From Luzula sylvatica (lineage: Eukaryota > Streptophyta > Magnoliopsida > Poales > Juncaceae): a stretch of DNA of 64,000 bases. The notes under the pieces are model-generated. The model was given only the letters and a program-made list of their open reading frames with translations. It did no database searches and was not told the origin of the DNA. Positions 22,143 through 33,983 of the stretch are shown piece by piece. Every line of letters starts with the position of its first letter. Position 1 is the first letter of the stretch. Both the position numbers and the translations under genes were made by a program. The stretch lies in contig OX326958.1 in the NCBI GenBank assembly GCA_946800325.1, positions 2,056,001 through 2,120,000 of the forward strand. The letters are read 5' to 3'.

Positions 22143-22559
22143 GGCCATGGAGCTTCGCCTCGTGTTGCTTTGTGACGAAGATAAAAGAAAGAAATTAGGG
22201 TGTTCGAGGTTATTGGATCTAGGGTTCGTGAAGAACTGGTTTGTTGGATTTCATGTTAATTTTCTGTTCGAGGGTAAAATAGTAAATTTGTATTAATTTT
22301 CTGTTAGATTTAACCAAACTGTTATTTTCAGATAAATTTGATAATAAATGTGTTTACGAGGGATAAATATGATGTTGACAACTTAACAGGGATAAATATG
22401 TAATTTATGTTTTTATTAGGGATACATAAGTAATTGCCCCCACAATATAAAATCAATGGACTGTGTTTAGTTGATAATCGGGCAATTATTTCTTCCACAC
22501 ACGCATGAAATTGCGCCTATTTCTTAAAAAAAAACAATTTAATGCAAAAAAAATCTCAA

Positions 22560-22720
22560 ATCCATGAAATCTACCGTATTGTTTCACGAGCATTAACTAA
22601 AAAAAATATGGCCACAATTCAGAATATATTGTGCTAATTATCCAACAAATATTCCCCTCAAAAGATTTGGAAAATTACACCTCGATTTGTGTTTGTAATT
22701 TCAAAATATCTTCAAGGTTT
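22560..22720 (+). repeat. Promoter-like repeat P1, copy 2
   Basis: Resembles 18361-18509 and 24020-24190: GCATTAACTAAAAAAAATAT, GCTAATTATCCAACAAATATTCCCCTC, GGAAAATTACACCTCGATTTG. No ubiquitin-like coding sequence follows; instead the broken phosphatase copy begins on the other strand. Confidence 0.6.
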
Positions 22721-22783
22721 TATTATGTTTAGATAAGATATCTTCTTCTATTAATAGTCTCGAGTGTTTCCATATCCATTTTT

Positions 22784-23590
22784 ATCTTTGGTTGTGCTCC
22801 AATTACAGAAAGGGCTTCCAAATGCGTCGTAAAATACAAATTTGGCCTCTGTTTCATACCAGAACTCGACCGTATCTGCTTTTACTGAAATTTCAATTAT
22901 TAACTAAATGAATTATTCAATATCGACTAGTAGTTTTTGAGTGTTATATTACCTGAATTACCGATAAAAAGATCGCATGCAAATAAAACGTTTATCTTTC
23001 CCTCTCAAAACCGGGTCCAATTGAGCCAACGCATTTCCTCTATAATCATGATTTCCCAAAACTATATAAAATAAAAGGCGCAATATTTTATTATTATTAA
23101 CAAATTTATACCAAAAATATAAAACTGGTTCGGATAAATGATTGACGGCACATACCGAGATACCACAGTGTTTGAAGGCTTTGTGTCGTGTAAATATGAG
23201 AAAAAGATTATTTAAATTGCGTATCGTCGACTCCAGTTAGTCCATCCTCGTAGTCTCCAGTTGAAATCACAAAGTCGATGTCTGTTCCTTCCCAATCACT
23301 CCCATCTGGTATAATTATACAGATTATCAGGGACCAAACTAGAAAAATATCCATAGATTGGTTATGGGTTCCATTTCTTCCCCAATCTCTAATAATCAGG
23401 ATACTCAAATTGCGTTAGTTCTTCGGAAGGTGGTCGATCACCGTCAATTCCACAAATGAGGGCCCAGATCGAATCAAAATTAAGAAGGCAAATGAAGCTA
23501 TCAAAAACGCCAGTTTGCCGTACAATCCAGTCATCAATAAAGAACTGAAGCAAATTAATTTGTGTTTCTATATATGGTTTATACGAGGCT
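22784..23590 (-). pseudogene. Truncated purple acid phosphatase copy
   Basis: This is a decayed duplicate of the intact gene at 25446-26990, same strand. Recognisable pieces, from its 5' side: exon 1 (about 23345-23590, still encoding [12 protein letters not shown] but with an interrupted leader), exon 2 (about 23150-23312, [18 protein letters not shown] with the metal-binding GDNFY altered to GDY), exon 3 (about 22951-23062, [15 protein letters not shown] region) and an internally deleted exon 7 (22784-22893). Exons 4-6, which carry the GHH and GHDHC ligands, are missing. Frameshifts and lost ligands make a functional enzyme implausible. Confidence 0.85.
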
Positions 23591-23607
23591 GAAAAATGTG
23601 GAACCAA

Positions 23608-24019
23608 AAAGTACTAATTAACCAGAGAAATATTATTTTCATTGATAAAAGAAATGAATCATAAATGATTATGAGACTTCCTCTTGTAGTGCTCAAACAA
23701 TAACTCCCATTCAAAAAAATATTAATTATTTTGACGACTATATGGTTTTCTTATCATATTTTGACGACATATAAACCGACGACAAATTTGACACAAACGT
23801 ATATGTTTGTGTTTGATTTATGGTACATATTTGATTAATTAATGCTATAAAATTATATATTTGTATTAAAATTGCGGTCGGTTTATGTGTTCCTATCATT
23901 ACTCTTTCTTATTTATTTATTTTTAAAGTTATTTGAATGTTAATTTTATTAGGTTGTTTTATAGTAGGAGAATATATTTGCATTTATAAACTTTTTAAAT
24001 GAATTTAATGACAAAATAA
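23608..24019. other. AT-rich spacer
   Basis: No gene or element recognised. Confidence 0.5.
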
Positions 24020-24190
24020 ATCTCAAAATCCATCAATGATATTGTGGAAACAATAATTTATTTCAAGTGCATTAACTAAAATAATATAGCCAAAACTCAG
24101 ACTATATTTTGCTAATTATCCAACAAATATTCCTCTCAAACAATTTTGGAAAATTACAACTCGATTTATGATTCAATTTCAAAATGGGTG
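24020..24190 (+). repeat. Promoter-like repeat P1, copy 3
   Basis: Matches copies 1 and 2: ATTGTGGAAACAATAATTT, GCATTAACTAAAATAATAT, GCTAATTATCCAACAAATATTCC, GGAAAATTACAACTCGATTTATG. No coding sequence follows. Confidence 0.6.
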
Positions 24191-25445
24191 TTGATATTTT
24201 AAGAGCAAATTTTCGAAGTTGAGCACAAATTTAAAGGAAAAATAGTTCATGATTATCTTTTTGAAATAACAAGTTTAAAGGAAAAATAGTTCATGATTAT
24301 ATTTTTTAAATTAAAAAAAAATAATCGTGAATTATTTTTCCTTTAAATTCATGATTATTTTACCCCTATATTTAATACATAGAAATATGAGGTGCGTCTT
24401 AAGTTATTTCCAAAATAAACAATTCGCATTTACTTGTTTTTATATTACTCACATGAATATTTTTTTATAGAAAAGTATATACTTGCATCTGAATGAATTA
24501 AATATATTTATGGATTTATAAAAGCAATATCTATCTAATCCTCTTTAAAATCAACAACACTATAAAATAATCCCAAAACACCTTATTTGATAAAAAAAAA
24601 AATTCTTAAACAAAATACAAAAGTGAACTGATTTATTGCAACAACAACAAAATAATTACACTTGTACTTTCATATCTAAGTTGTGGAATGACATGAAATT
24701 TAAGGTAAATTATGGTTAAGTTTTGGATAGTTTAATGGAGGAAGTAATTACTTTTTGTTTTGGAAATACTAAAAATGTATCTGTCTTTTTTTAATAAAAG
24801 ATATATATGCATTAAAGATTTGAAAAGAGCAAAATAGTCACACACTTTTTCTTTTTTAAGGTTGCGTCGATATCCAAAATTTTCTTTTAAAATAGAGTAG
24901 TGGTGTATAACCCCAAGATTTCTCCCCACATCTTTTGATGACGTGATAATTTTTGTAAGCTTAATTATATATGATAATTTATGACTTGACATAATAATTT
25001 ATCATTTAACGATCTTAATTTATAGTTTGATATCTCATGAAATTGTCAAATCATATATTAAGATATTAAATTTTAAGGTATTAAATTTTATCCACGGCAT
25101 CAAATCTTGTAAGGGGAGAGTTTGTAGATATGTCCAACATTTTTCTTTAATCATCCTTTCAAAATATCCAACATTGTAATCTTCTTATGTTTTGATAACT
25201 TTTTTTTTCTAATAACAGTATACTTTGAAATCCTCTCGGATTAAAATTAATCTTACCTTAATCTCACTATTATTAATATCACTAATATTAATATCATACG
25301 CCAATAACATTTTTAGTAAATAGCACCGACTAATAAATATAGATCTAATTTTTTTTCATGGTGAAATCATACACAACAAATGCCTACATTCTAAAACATA
25401 TTATTATTATTATTATTTCACCTTCATTAAACAAACACTCGTGTA
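24191..25445. other. AT-rich intergenic DNA
   Basis: Contains a small inverted repeat around 24240-24350 (AAAGGAAAAATAGTTCATGAT against its reverse complement). The 86-codon minus-strand frame at 24732-24992 is low-complexity and not supported. Confidence 0.5.
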
Positions 25446-26990
25446 TTAAAACTCTTGTATGTGTATGCGTTGATAATCATGTTTATCTTTGGTTGTGCTC
25501 CAATTATACAAAGGGCTTCCATTCGCATCGTAAAATTCAAATTTCGCCTCCGTTTCGTTCACTCGAAGAGACATAAACCCTTGTCCGTCATAGTAAAACT
25601 CGACCTTATCTTCGTTTTCTTTAAACACATTTCTCCACGCCTTCGACCCGCCTCCGCTTGTTATGTATTCGAGTTTACTGAAATTTCAAATAAAGACGAT
25701 TAACTTAGTATCGTATCGTATCATTCATTATATTTCTTTTCAATGAAGATCGAATGAATACCTATCGTTACTACTAATATGTTGGAGGCAGTGATCATGG
25801 CCATTGATATACATGTCCACATCATTTTCCTGCATGTTGATCAAAATAAGAATATTTCGTAATGGCGATTAATATTAGGAAATATAAGAAATAAATACTT
25901 TTAAAATAGGGAGGAGGAGATCGAGTAGTTCTTGAGTATCGCCGTGTTCGCTAATACTCCTCATGGTGTGGTGTCCCACGACGAATTTCCACGCGGCCTT
26001 TGATTGTTTCAATGCACTGTCCAAATCCTATATGCCGAAAGAAAATTAGAAATATCATGAATACCCTTACAAAACATGGGAACTTTCTACTTTTATCCTT
26101 ATAAGAATCATAGAATTGTTGCGATTAATATACCTGAAGAAGAATAGAGATGTAATTTTCACGAGGCGCGACGTCTCTCCAATCGTACCGATCTTTTCCT
26201 GGATTGGTCCAGTAACTTTCATCAAATGGAGTCGTGTCCACGAGAAAGAATTCCACAACCCCTAAAATAAACAAAATAAAATAAGGTATGAAATTCGACT
26301 AGTAGTTTTTCAGTGTTTTTATTACCTGAATTAACGATAAAAGATCGCATGCAAATAAAACGTTTATCTTTCTCTCTCAAGATCGGGTCCAATTGAGCCA
26401 ACGCATTTCCTCTATAATCATGATTTCCCAAAACTATACAAAACCAAAAAGGGCGAAATTTTATTATTATTGAAAAAAATTACACCTAAAATATAAAATT
26501 GGTTCGAATAAATGATTGACGGTACGTACCGAGATACCATGGTGTTTGAAGGCTTTGTGCCGTGTAAATATCAGAAAAAGATTCTTCAAATTGCGTATCG
26601 TCGACTCCAGTTAAACCGTCTTCGTAGAAATTATCTCCAGTTGAGATCACATAATCGATCTCCAGTTCCTTCCCAATCACCCCCATCTGTATAATTATCA
26701 CAATAATCAGGGCCCAAACCAGCAAATTTCCAATTTGATGAAAATTATGAAATTTAAAAAATGAAATTGCGGAAATGAGGAATTGAGGGGGAATCAAAAG
26801 AAATGGAATTTCAAACCTGAGTAGCAACCATTGATTGGTTGTGGGTTCCATTTCTTCCCCAATCTCCAATAATCAGGATATTCAAATTGCCTTCGTTCTT
26901 GGGAAGGTGGTCGATCACCGTCAATTCCGCAAACAAGGATTCAGATTGAATCGCAATCAAAATGGCAACCAAAGCCATTAAAGACACCAT
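25446..26990 (-). CDS. Purple acid phosphatase, low-molecular-weight type (PAP3/8/17-like), 7 exons
   Basis: Secreted binuclear metallophosphatase that releases phosphate from organic esters. Exons, 5' to 3' on the minus strand: 26817-26990, 26530-26686, 26326-26433, 26134-26261, 25899-26027, 25762-25829, 25446-25677; phases join to about 331 residues. A hydrophobic signal peptide ([18 protein letters not shown]) leads. All five metal-ligand motifs are present in order: GDWG, GDNFY, GNHDY, VVGHHT and NGHDHC. I chose the ATG at 26990: it has a good context (AAAATGG) and starts the signal peptide. The in-frame ATGs at 27017 and 27032 lie only 48 and 33 bp from a TATAAA at 27065-27070. An adjacent degenerate copy (22784-23590) shows local tandem duplication. 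Confidence 0.95.
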
Positions 26991-27064
26991 TTTAGCGTGC
27001 GAATGAAATACAGCCATTAGAAAAAGAACCAAATTAATTTAATTTGCGTGTCTATTTATTATGG

Positions 27065-27070
27065 TTTATA
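27065..27070 (-). promoter_or_regulatory. TATA box of the purple acid phosphatase gene
   Basis: TATAAA on the minus strand, about 75 bp upstream of the chosen start codon at 26990. That leaves room for a 5' leader of about 45 nt. Confidence 0.5.
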
Positions 27071-28208
27071 CGAAACCCAAAGAGGAAGGAGAAGAAAGAT
27101 AGTGGTAAATGTTGGACAACAAACAATTCCTTACTTTTGCCTTAAATAGAAAATAAACATTAACACGAGGGAGAACGAAAACCGCCAAATTGGGTCGGCT
27201 TCGCAATTTTATTCAGCCTGTAAACTTGGTTCACCGTGGACCTAAATATGTATTTTAATTTGCATTGTTTTTGTAAAGAATAATTACTTGAATGCTAAGT
27301 TAAGTGTGCGTGTTTTCTTTTTTCTTTTTGAAAATAAAATAAAATGTATTTGAAATTTGAAATTTATGAAATTTGTAAAAGAAAAGAATAACTTGGATAT
27401 TAAGGAGGTATGCATGATCCAATAATCTACCGTTCTTTTAAAATGGAGGTCTCCAATTTGTGTGATGTATTGATGTGTTTAAGAAAAGTTGGAATTTTGG
27501 TGTGAATATTCGGGGTATATCTCTGACTCCTTAACTTTAGGATAAGAGCATATTCCTCCATAATGCCTAATATTGCTGCGTCCTCTTTTTTTTGTTTTTT
27601 ATTATTATTTTGATGCTTTCAACGCCGACCATATTATTTGGGTACCTCTTGCACCCTATTTTGTGTTGGAAAAATATAACACGCCTTCCAATTTCATTTA
27701 AATATTGTTGACTAGTTAATCGAAAATATTTAAATGAATTGATTAGACTCAAAATTAATGATTAAATTAATTGATTAAATTAAGAAATTGATGTAAATCC
27801 TCTCGATTGACGTATTCAAATATTTAAGTGAGATTGGAAGACACCATATCAAATCCCTTTTTTTATATCTAATATCTTTTCATTTGTAGTTGTATTTATA
27901 GATGGTAAAATGTGAGGACACTCTCTAAGTGAAAACCGAACGATCCGAATCGAAAATGTTAAAAAAGTCGATCATCGAAAACTAAAATATATGAACCTAA
28001 AATCGAATCGAGACATAAACAAATCGAAACTCAAACAATTCGAAACTCAAACGTACCGAAATCCTAACGAACCAAAATCTGAATAATCTGAAATTTGAAA
28101 TAAACCGAAGCCGAATGACCATTCACCCGAACGGTCCGTGACTAGAATATTTGAAAACAAAAATTTAGAATAACATAATTATTTGAAAACTATCCTATCG
28201 GATAAGGT
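27071..28208. other. Intergenic DNA
   Basis: No gene. Around 27930-28130 there are short repeated CGAAACTCAAAC and CCGAA motifs that resemble transposon subterminal repeats, but no pair of ends could be matched. Confidence 0.4.
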
Positions 28209-28217
28209 TTATATATT

Positions 28218-28387
28218 GGAAAATTTTCAACAAAACCACTAATTTTATAGATAAGGTTTATATTTAATTCTTATAGGGAATATTTGAAAACAAAAATTTA
28301 GTTTGAAAGAGGTTTTTGAAGTTTTCAAATATATAAAAAAAAAATTTACAATATTCAAAAAAGTTAGGGGATTTTTTGAAAATTTCC
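28218..28387. mobile_element. Mutator-type MITE family M2, short copy (9-bp TSD)
   Basis: 170 bp with inverted termini GGAAAATTTTCAACAAAACC and, reversed, GGAAATTTTCAAAAAATCCC. The perfect 9-bp duplication TTATATATT lies at 28209-28217 and 28388-28396. The termini match the 885-bp element at 60049-60933. Non-coding. Confidence 0.75.
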
Positions 28388-28857
28388 TTATATATTTATT
28401 GGATTTTAAACATATATTATGATATGTTAACATTAATATATATTTTAATTACATCGTTACATAATTAGTGACATGAAAAATCTAAATTATTAGATTTAAA
28501 TTTTATCCTATGATTTCGAGTTTAAATTATTCACACATCATTTATTATTTATATTTTTTCAATTAATATTAAATATGACATATAAAAACAATCTCCAAAT
28601 ACAAATTCGAATCCTGATATACGGATCGCGATCCGAATAACATATCCAGATCCAACACTAATAAAAAATGAATCATAATCCGAATAAAAGTATACAAATA
28701 TTTTTTCGAATACGATTCGGATCGGAATGACGTGTCGTCATTCGATTGACATCTCTACACGTGATCCTAATTCCTAATGACATGTTATTCGATTGACACA
28801 TTAATAGGAAATCTAAACTCTGATAACTTGCTGATTACTAAAACCGATTAGAGCCCA

Positions 28858-29166
28858 TTTACTGTGCCCCCAAACCCATTTTTGCAATGCCGATGCAATG
28901 GGAGGGCTCGTATACATCTCCCATCTCCCATTTGTACCCACTCAATTATATTAACTGTTAATTGAAAATTTTAATTATGTTGATAAATAATACAATTGTA
29001 TTAACTGTTAATTACATCGTAATGAACTATTAATTCAAAACTCAATTAATAGTTAATTGAAAATGTGGGTACAAATCGGAGGGGACAATCAAAATCACAC
29101 CTCACTATGACATCATAGTAATGGCATCATGAATAGTGGGGTGAGTTTGGGGTGCAAGGTAAAATT
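28858..29166. mobile_element. Probable TIR MITE
   Basis: Left end TTTACTGTGCCCCCAAACCCA; right end, reversed, TTTACCTTGCACCCCAAACTC. Inner blocks are also complementary (CCATTTGTACCCAC against GTGGGTACAAATCGG). About 309 bp and non-coding. The target duplication is not clear, so the superfamily is left open. Confidence 0.6.
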
Positions 29167-32100
29167 TCCCAACCGATTATTCACTTGATACAATCATAAA
29201 ATTACCCCTGATTCAATTCAAAAACAATATAAAACCTATACTAGTCATCTCCTCATAAGTTAGTTTTATTTAACACCAAAATATAATACATATATAAATT
29301 ATAAATAGACAATAATAACATTATATCAATGTTAAAATAATAAATAATAGTATTTAGTGAATGCATTGACACTAAGAAACACATCTCTTGATATATTATC
29401 TACAAAATGCATATTACGAAATGAAAATTGGAACGACCAAAACAAGATATTTATTTATTCATGTCTTAAATTAATCTGTATGAAAATATTTCGAAAACTA
29501 AATGTTCCACAACTAAAATAAACCGATTAAATATCACGAAAATCCAAAGAAGAAATATACTGGTCCTTTCTGAATTCGCTTATCCAACTTGTCAAATTGA
29601 TGCGTTTGATAAACTAAACATATAAAACAAAAAAATATTAAATTAAATTGAATTCATTTAACACATATTCATTTAATAATAAAAAAAATTGCTCACTTAT
29701 CATCTACTTAATGTCTTAATTAACACAATATTTAACATCAAAGACAAAACATCGTCTGAACCATAAATTGAAGAGATGGTAAAGAAAATTTGAATTTTTT
29801 TTGACGGATACATGGTCAAAGGTTGTTACGTGATGGATAAGTTGAGTTCAGTTCAGCCGTTAAGGTTTGATTTTTCGGCCCTGTTTTTCAAAAGGAAGCT
29901 TCGACCTTTTATTATGTTTTATTATGATTATGATGTCGAACTTTGCTATGTCCCCCATTTTCAACTTCAACGGAATTCATAAATATATATTTATCAATTA
30001 TACAAATCTGATCGTTCTTTCCTAATTTATCTCTCTTTAAATTTACAAACACGTTATTCATGCTTTCACCAAAAGATACAAAAAATAATAATAAACCAGG
30101 ACATTCATTTTCTAACTTTACTATTTTGTATGACAATTTTTTGTAAAGTTATTGACTTTTTTGTTTCTAAATTGTATCGAACAATATATTAATGAATAGG
30201 TCATATGAAATGGATTATCTAATTCCACTTTCATATTGACTTTTTAGAGTCTAAATTGTATTGATAATTGTTTATTGATAATATATTAATAGATCATATG
30301 AAATTGATATCTAATCCACATTCAAACATAAGATACATGAGTTTTTGCAGACATGAAAATTTGTACAGTGAAAGGATAGTTAATATAGACTTCGATTAAA
30401 ATTTGAGTGAACATACATTTGTATAGTTAATATAAGAAGATTTTGGGAAATTATGGATTGCGGAATTAATACATAGCTTTCACATGATACCTAGATAAGT
30501 CTCACGTTTCAATTTTTATTTTACTGTTTTGTATGATTTAGTCGATATATATTTTTTTGTATAATAAATGAAGAATATGTATAAGCAGATAGAATTCACA
30601 ATCTTTCATAATATATAAGTTTTGTATGACTCACATGTAGATACACAAAATTATCTCAATTATCAGTGAAATCATTATTAATATTTATATTTCCCATTCA
30701 TTTATGTAAAAACTTACATATATTTTCGCCTTGGCCGTAGAATAGAGAACATAAAAGGGTGGCATCAATTTCATGCATGAGTCGATTGTGTGTACGTTTC
30801 TTTTTCTAATATATTTTTTGTATAATTATGTCTTACTGTGTGAGATGTTTATCAGAATTCATACACAATTTATTAATATATCAAGACACTAATATATATA
30901 TTTTATTGAATTTTCAATTATAGTTTGGGTGTACATATATATACATTACATTAAACAATTAAACAATTAATTAGTTTACATAGTATAAAAACCATAACGA
31001 AACGCGAATAATTTTTCTGGTTAGTATAATATTGGAATTATTAATTTCTCGTTTCATTTAATCATTCTTTAGATTATTAATAAAAATAATTTTACTCTTT
31101 GCTTTCAGTTATAAAAACAATACATTAATAGATTAATAGATGTTCGTTTCCATTATTATTTTTATATTTTATTCCTTTCTTTAACTCGTGTATACATTAT
31201 TGAATCATAATTTCAAAATATTTTTGGAATCATAATTTTTCTTACTACTGCCCAATCAAACATAGAGCGGTAAAACTTTTAAATTGCTAAGATATTCATG
31301 AATTTGATAAATATATCTATTTGAAAATATAATTTTAATTGATTTTGAAGAACATGATCTGTATTTATAACATGAGATCTAATCGATTAAGAAAATTGAC
31401 GTCTTGTTAATAATACGTATATGCTTATAAATTACTAAATAACCTGATTATTTTTTTATCATTATACTGAAAATTTCCTCTTTTTTGAATTGAAAGTTCT
31501 TAACAATATCCAATTAGATCTACGTAATTATCAAATAATCATATGTTGAGTATGAGAAACAAAAAATCATATGTCGCGAGAGATTATGGATCCAATTTTC
31601 ATTGACATAAATGGATGGAGGACACATGCGCCTTCTCCATTTATTATCTAAAAAAAAATTAGCAAATAATATTGTCCATTATTTGCTCTCATTTAACATA
31701 TACATAATTTTTTTCATATTATCTGAATTATTATTTTTAGCCATTCCAATTTTATGTCTTGTTTTTTTTTCCTTTTGGATTGAAGCGATAAGTTAGTTAA
31801 TTGGTTATTTGATTTTGTATATTGTTGAATTCTTGACTTATTATTTTCAATTTAAACATTAATATTGTTATTGTTTTATTTGAACATGCTTGTATTATTT
31901 TTCAAGTAATAACATAAACATAACCATAAACTCAGAATTCATTTGAGATATTTAAAAAAAATATATTGTTCATGTCGAAGACTGTGCACTCCATTGAAAT
32001 ACGCTCCATGTATAAACTATAAATAAAATAGAGAGGTGACAAATTGATTTATTTATTTTTCAATTTTGATCACATTTTGTACATTAAAAATGACCGGCAT

Positions 32101-33860
32101 CCATCATCTGTGTTTTTATATCTTTTTTAGATGCATCAGACATTTTAGATTTTGAATAAATGATATGATTACACAAACGAACCACAAATATGACACAAAT
32201 ATTTAACTTTGCAATATTAATTATTTATGTATGAAATTCAAATCAAACACAAACTTATTTATTTGTGTAACATTTGTGATTGATTTGTGTGATCATATCA
32301 TTACTCGTGTAGAGTAATGTTATATTCTTTTGTATGTACATTTAAAATTAATATTATACTTTTTAGATTCATGTTATATTTTTTCAAACTTTCACGTGTC
32401 CCGCTCCTATTGATGGAGATCCCTTACAAATATCAAAGATGGAAAAAATATTTTTTTTCGAAGATCTAATTAGAGATGTACATAGTTGAGTTTGGCAGAT
32501 TTTAATTGAAATTATAACCCAATCCAATTAGAACATGTTTTGTTTTTTCCAACTTGGCCTAGTCCATGATACTTACAAAAATTCCAAGCCCATCTTAGAC
32601 GGATTGAAATTATCAAAGACGATCTAATTAGAGATGTACACTCTAGATCTAAGTAGATCTAATTGATTGCTATACAAAATACCAAATAATAATATGGATA
32701 AAATTATTTTTGGGTAACGCTATTGCAAAATCTAATATGATTAACAAAAAATAATTTTTGTAAAAATCAGATTAATAATCATTTTACTCTCACTTATGAT
32801 GATTGTTATTTATTCTTTTATATGCAAACAATATATATTATCATTCCTAAAGTAAAAATTAAAATCTACATAAATAAATAAAATTACTCATATATCTTCT
32901 TGATAATGGATATTATAACATAAAATAAAACAAAATAAGCTCTTGAATCTTCAAAATTGAAAAATAATTATATTTTATCTTCGTGTTTGGAAAAAAAATG
33001 GTAGCCAATAATACCCAATTTAAAATTTGAAAATTATTATTTATAATATATTGATTCAATAAAATTGTGCAAGTTATTTTTAAAAATTATGATTGTTTAC
33101 AATTGACCTTTTGTATAATTTATGTAATGTAATAATGTTAATAAATAAAAGTATTAAATAGTACTCATTAGAAATGAGGGCAAAATAGTTGTTTTGTAGA
33201 ATTTTTTAGAATTTTCTCTTTGTTAAATTATGTTAGCTATTGCAATAGTATCACACTATTTTTATCAAGAAAAATATCGACAGTCTTGTTAATAACTATT
33301 TGCATGCTTATATTTATCGAGCTCCATAATAATTTATAGTTTTGTAATTATAACCATCGAGAAAATGTTAGATAAAACTTCCCAAAAACTTATTTTCCAA
33401 ATATATAACAGAAGAATATATATTTTTATATAATAAAAAAGTAGAAGACAAAAAGAATTAGAGTTCCAAAAATACATGAAAACAAAAATAAATAAATAAA
33501 TAAACAACCAATATGTAAAAGTCAAATCCTATTTTTGGTACTCTAATTATTCTTATCATATTTTTTGTACAATAGATAAATAAAAGTCAAATGATATATA
33601 CAAAGCCACAAAATCATTGTACCAAATATATATAAAAAACCAATATTTTAACATGAAAATATTTCTTTCTAATATATTTTTCATTCACCTCATTTGCATT
33701 ATATAAATTATATCCTTACTCTTTCTTCTCCCATTGCACATTTCTCCCTCATTATATGCTATTTAATGTACTTTATATGAGAATAAAAAGAGAAAAAAAG
33801 GATACAGGCGTGTTGGGCGATAATAATTTGCGTGATGGCCCAATTTGTTAAAGGGAATAT
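29167..33860. other. Gene-poor AT-rich region
   Basis: About 4.7 kb with only low-complexity short frames on both strands. Two GATCTAATTAGAGATGTACA repeats occur near 32463 and 32618. No tRNA, transposase or conserved peptide was recognised. Confidence 0.5.
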
Positions 33861-33983
33861 CTTTCTTCTCTCTTCTCCCTATTTTTCGACCCTAAAACCC
33901 TTATAATTTCCCTCGCTTGCTCGCTCGTTCGCCTCGAGAGAGAAGATCGATCCTGAGGAGGGAGGCAGAGCTAAAAGAAAGGG

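Larger units (their letters stand above)
19464..22439. mobile_element. Pack-MULE-like element carrying gene fragments
   Basis: A unit of about 2.98 kb bounded by inverted arms of about 150 bp. The left arm begins GGGATAATTTCTCCCATATCC; the right arm, reversed, begins GGGCAATTACTTATGTATCC. Both continue through ATATTTRTCYCT, ATCATATTTATCCCT, TATCAAATTTATC and TTAACAGAAAATT blocks in the same order. The interior is more G/C-rich, with a CCT2 exon fragment, a 58-bp minisatellite and a nested SINE, and no transposase. Long arms plus host-gene pieces fit a Mutator-type Pack-MULE. No perfect 9-bp duplication was seen. Confidence 0.72.

Noticed and set aside
24732..24992. 86-codon minus-strand frame as a gene
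   Set aside because: Low-complexity Lys/Ser/Tyr-rich, A/T-driven, no neighbours or motifs.
27930..28760. A further transposon with CGAAACTC and ATTCGGATC repeats
   Set aside because: Subterminal-like repeats are visible, but no matching termini or target duplication could be found.
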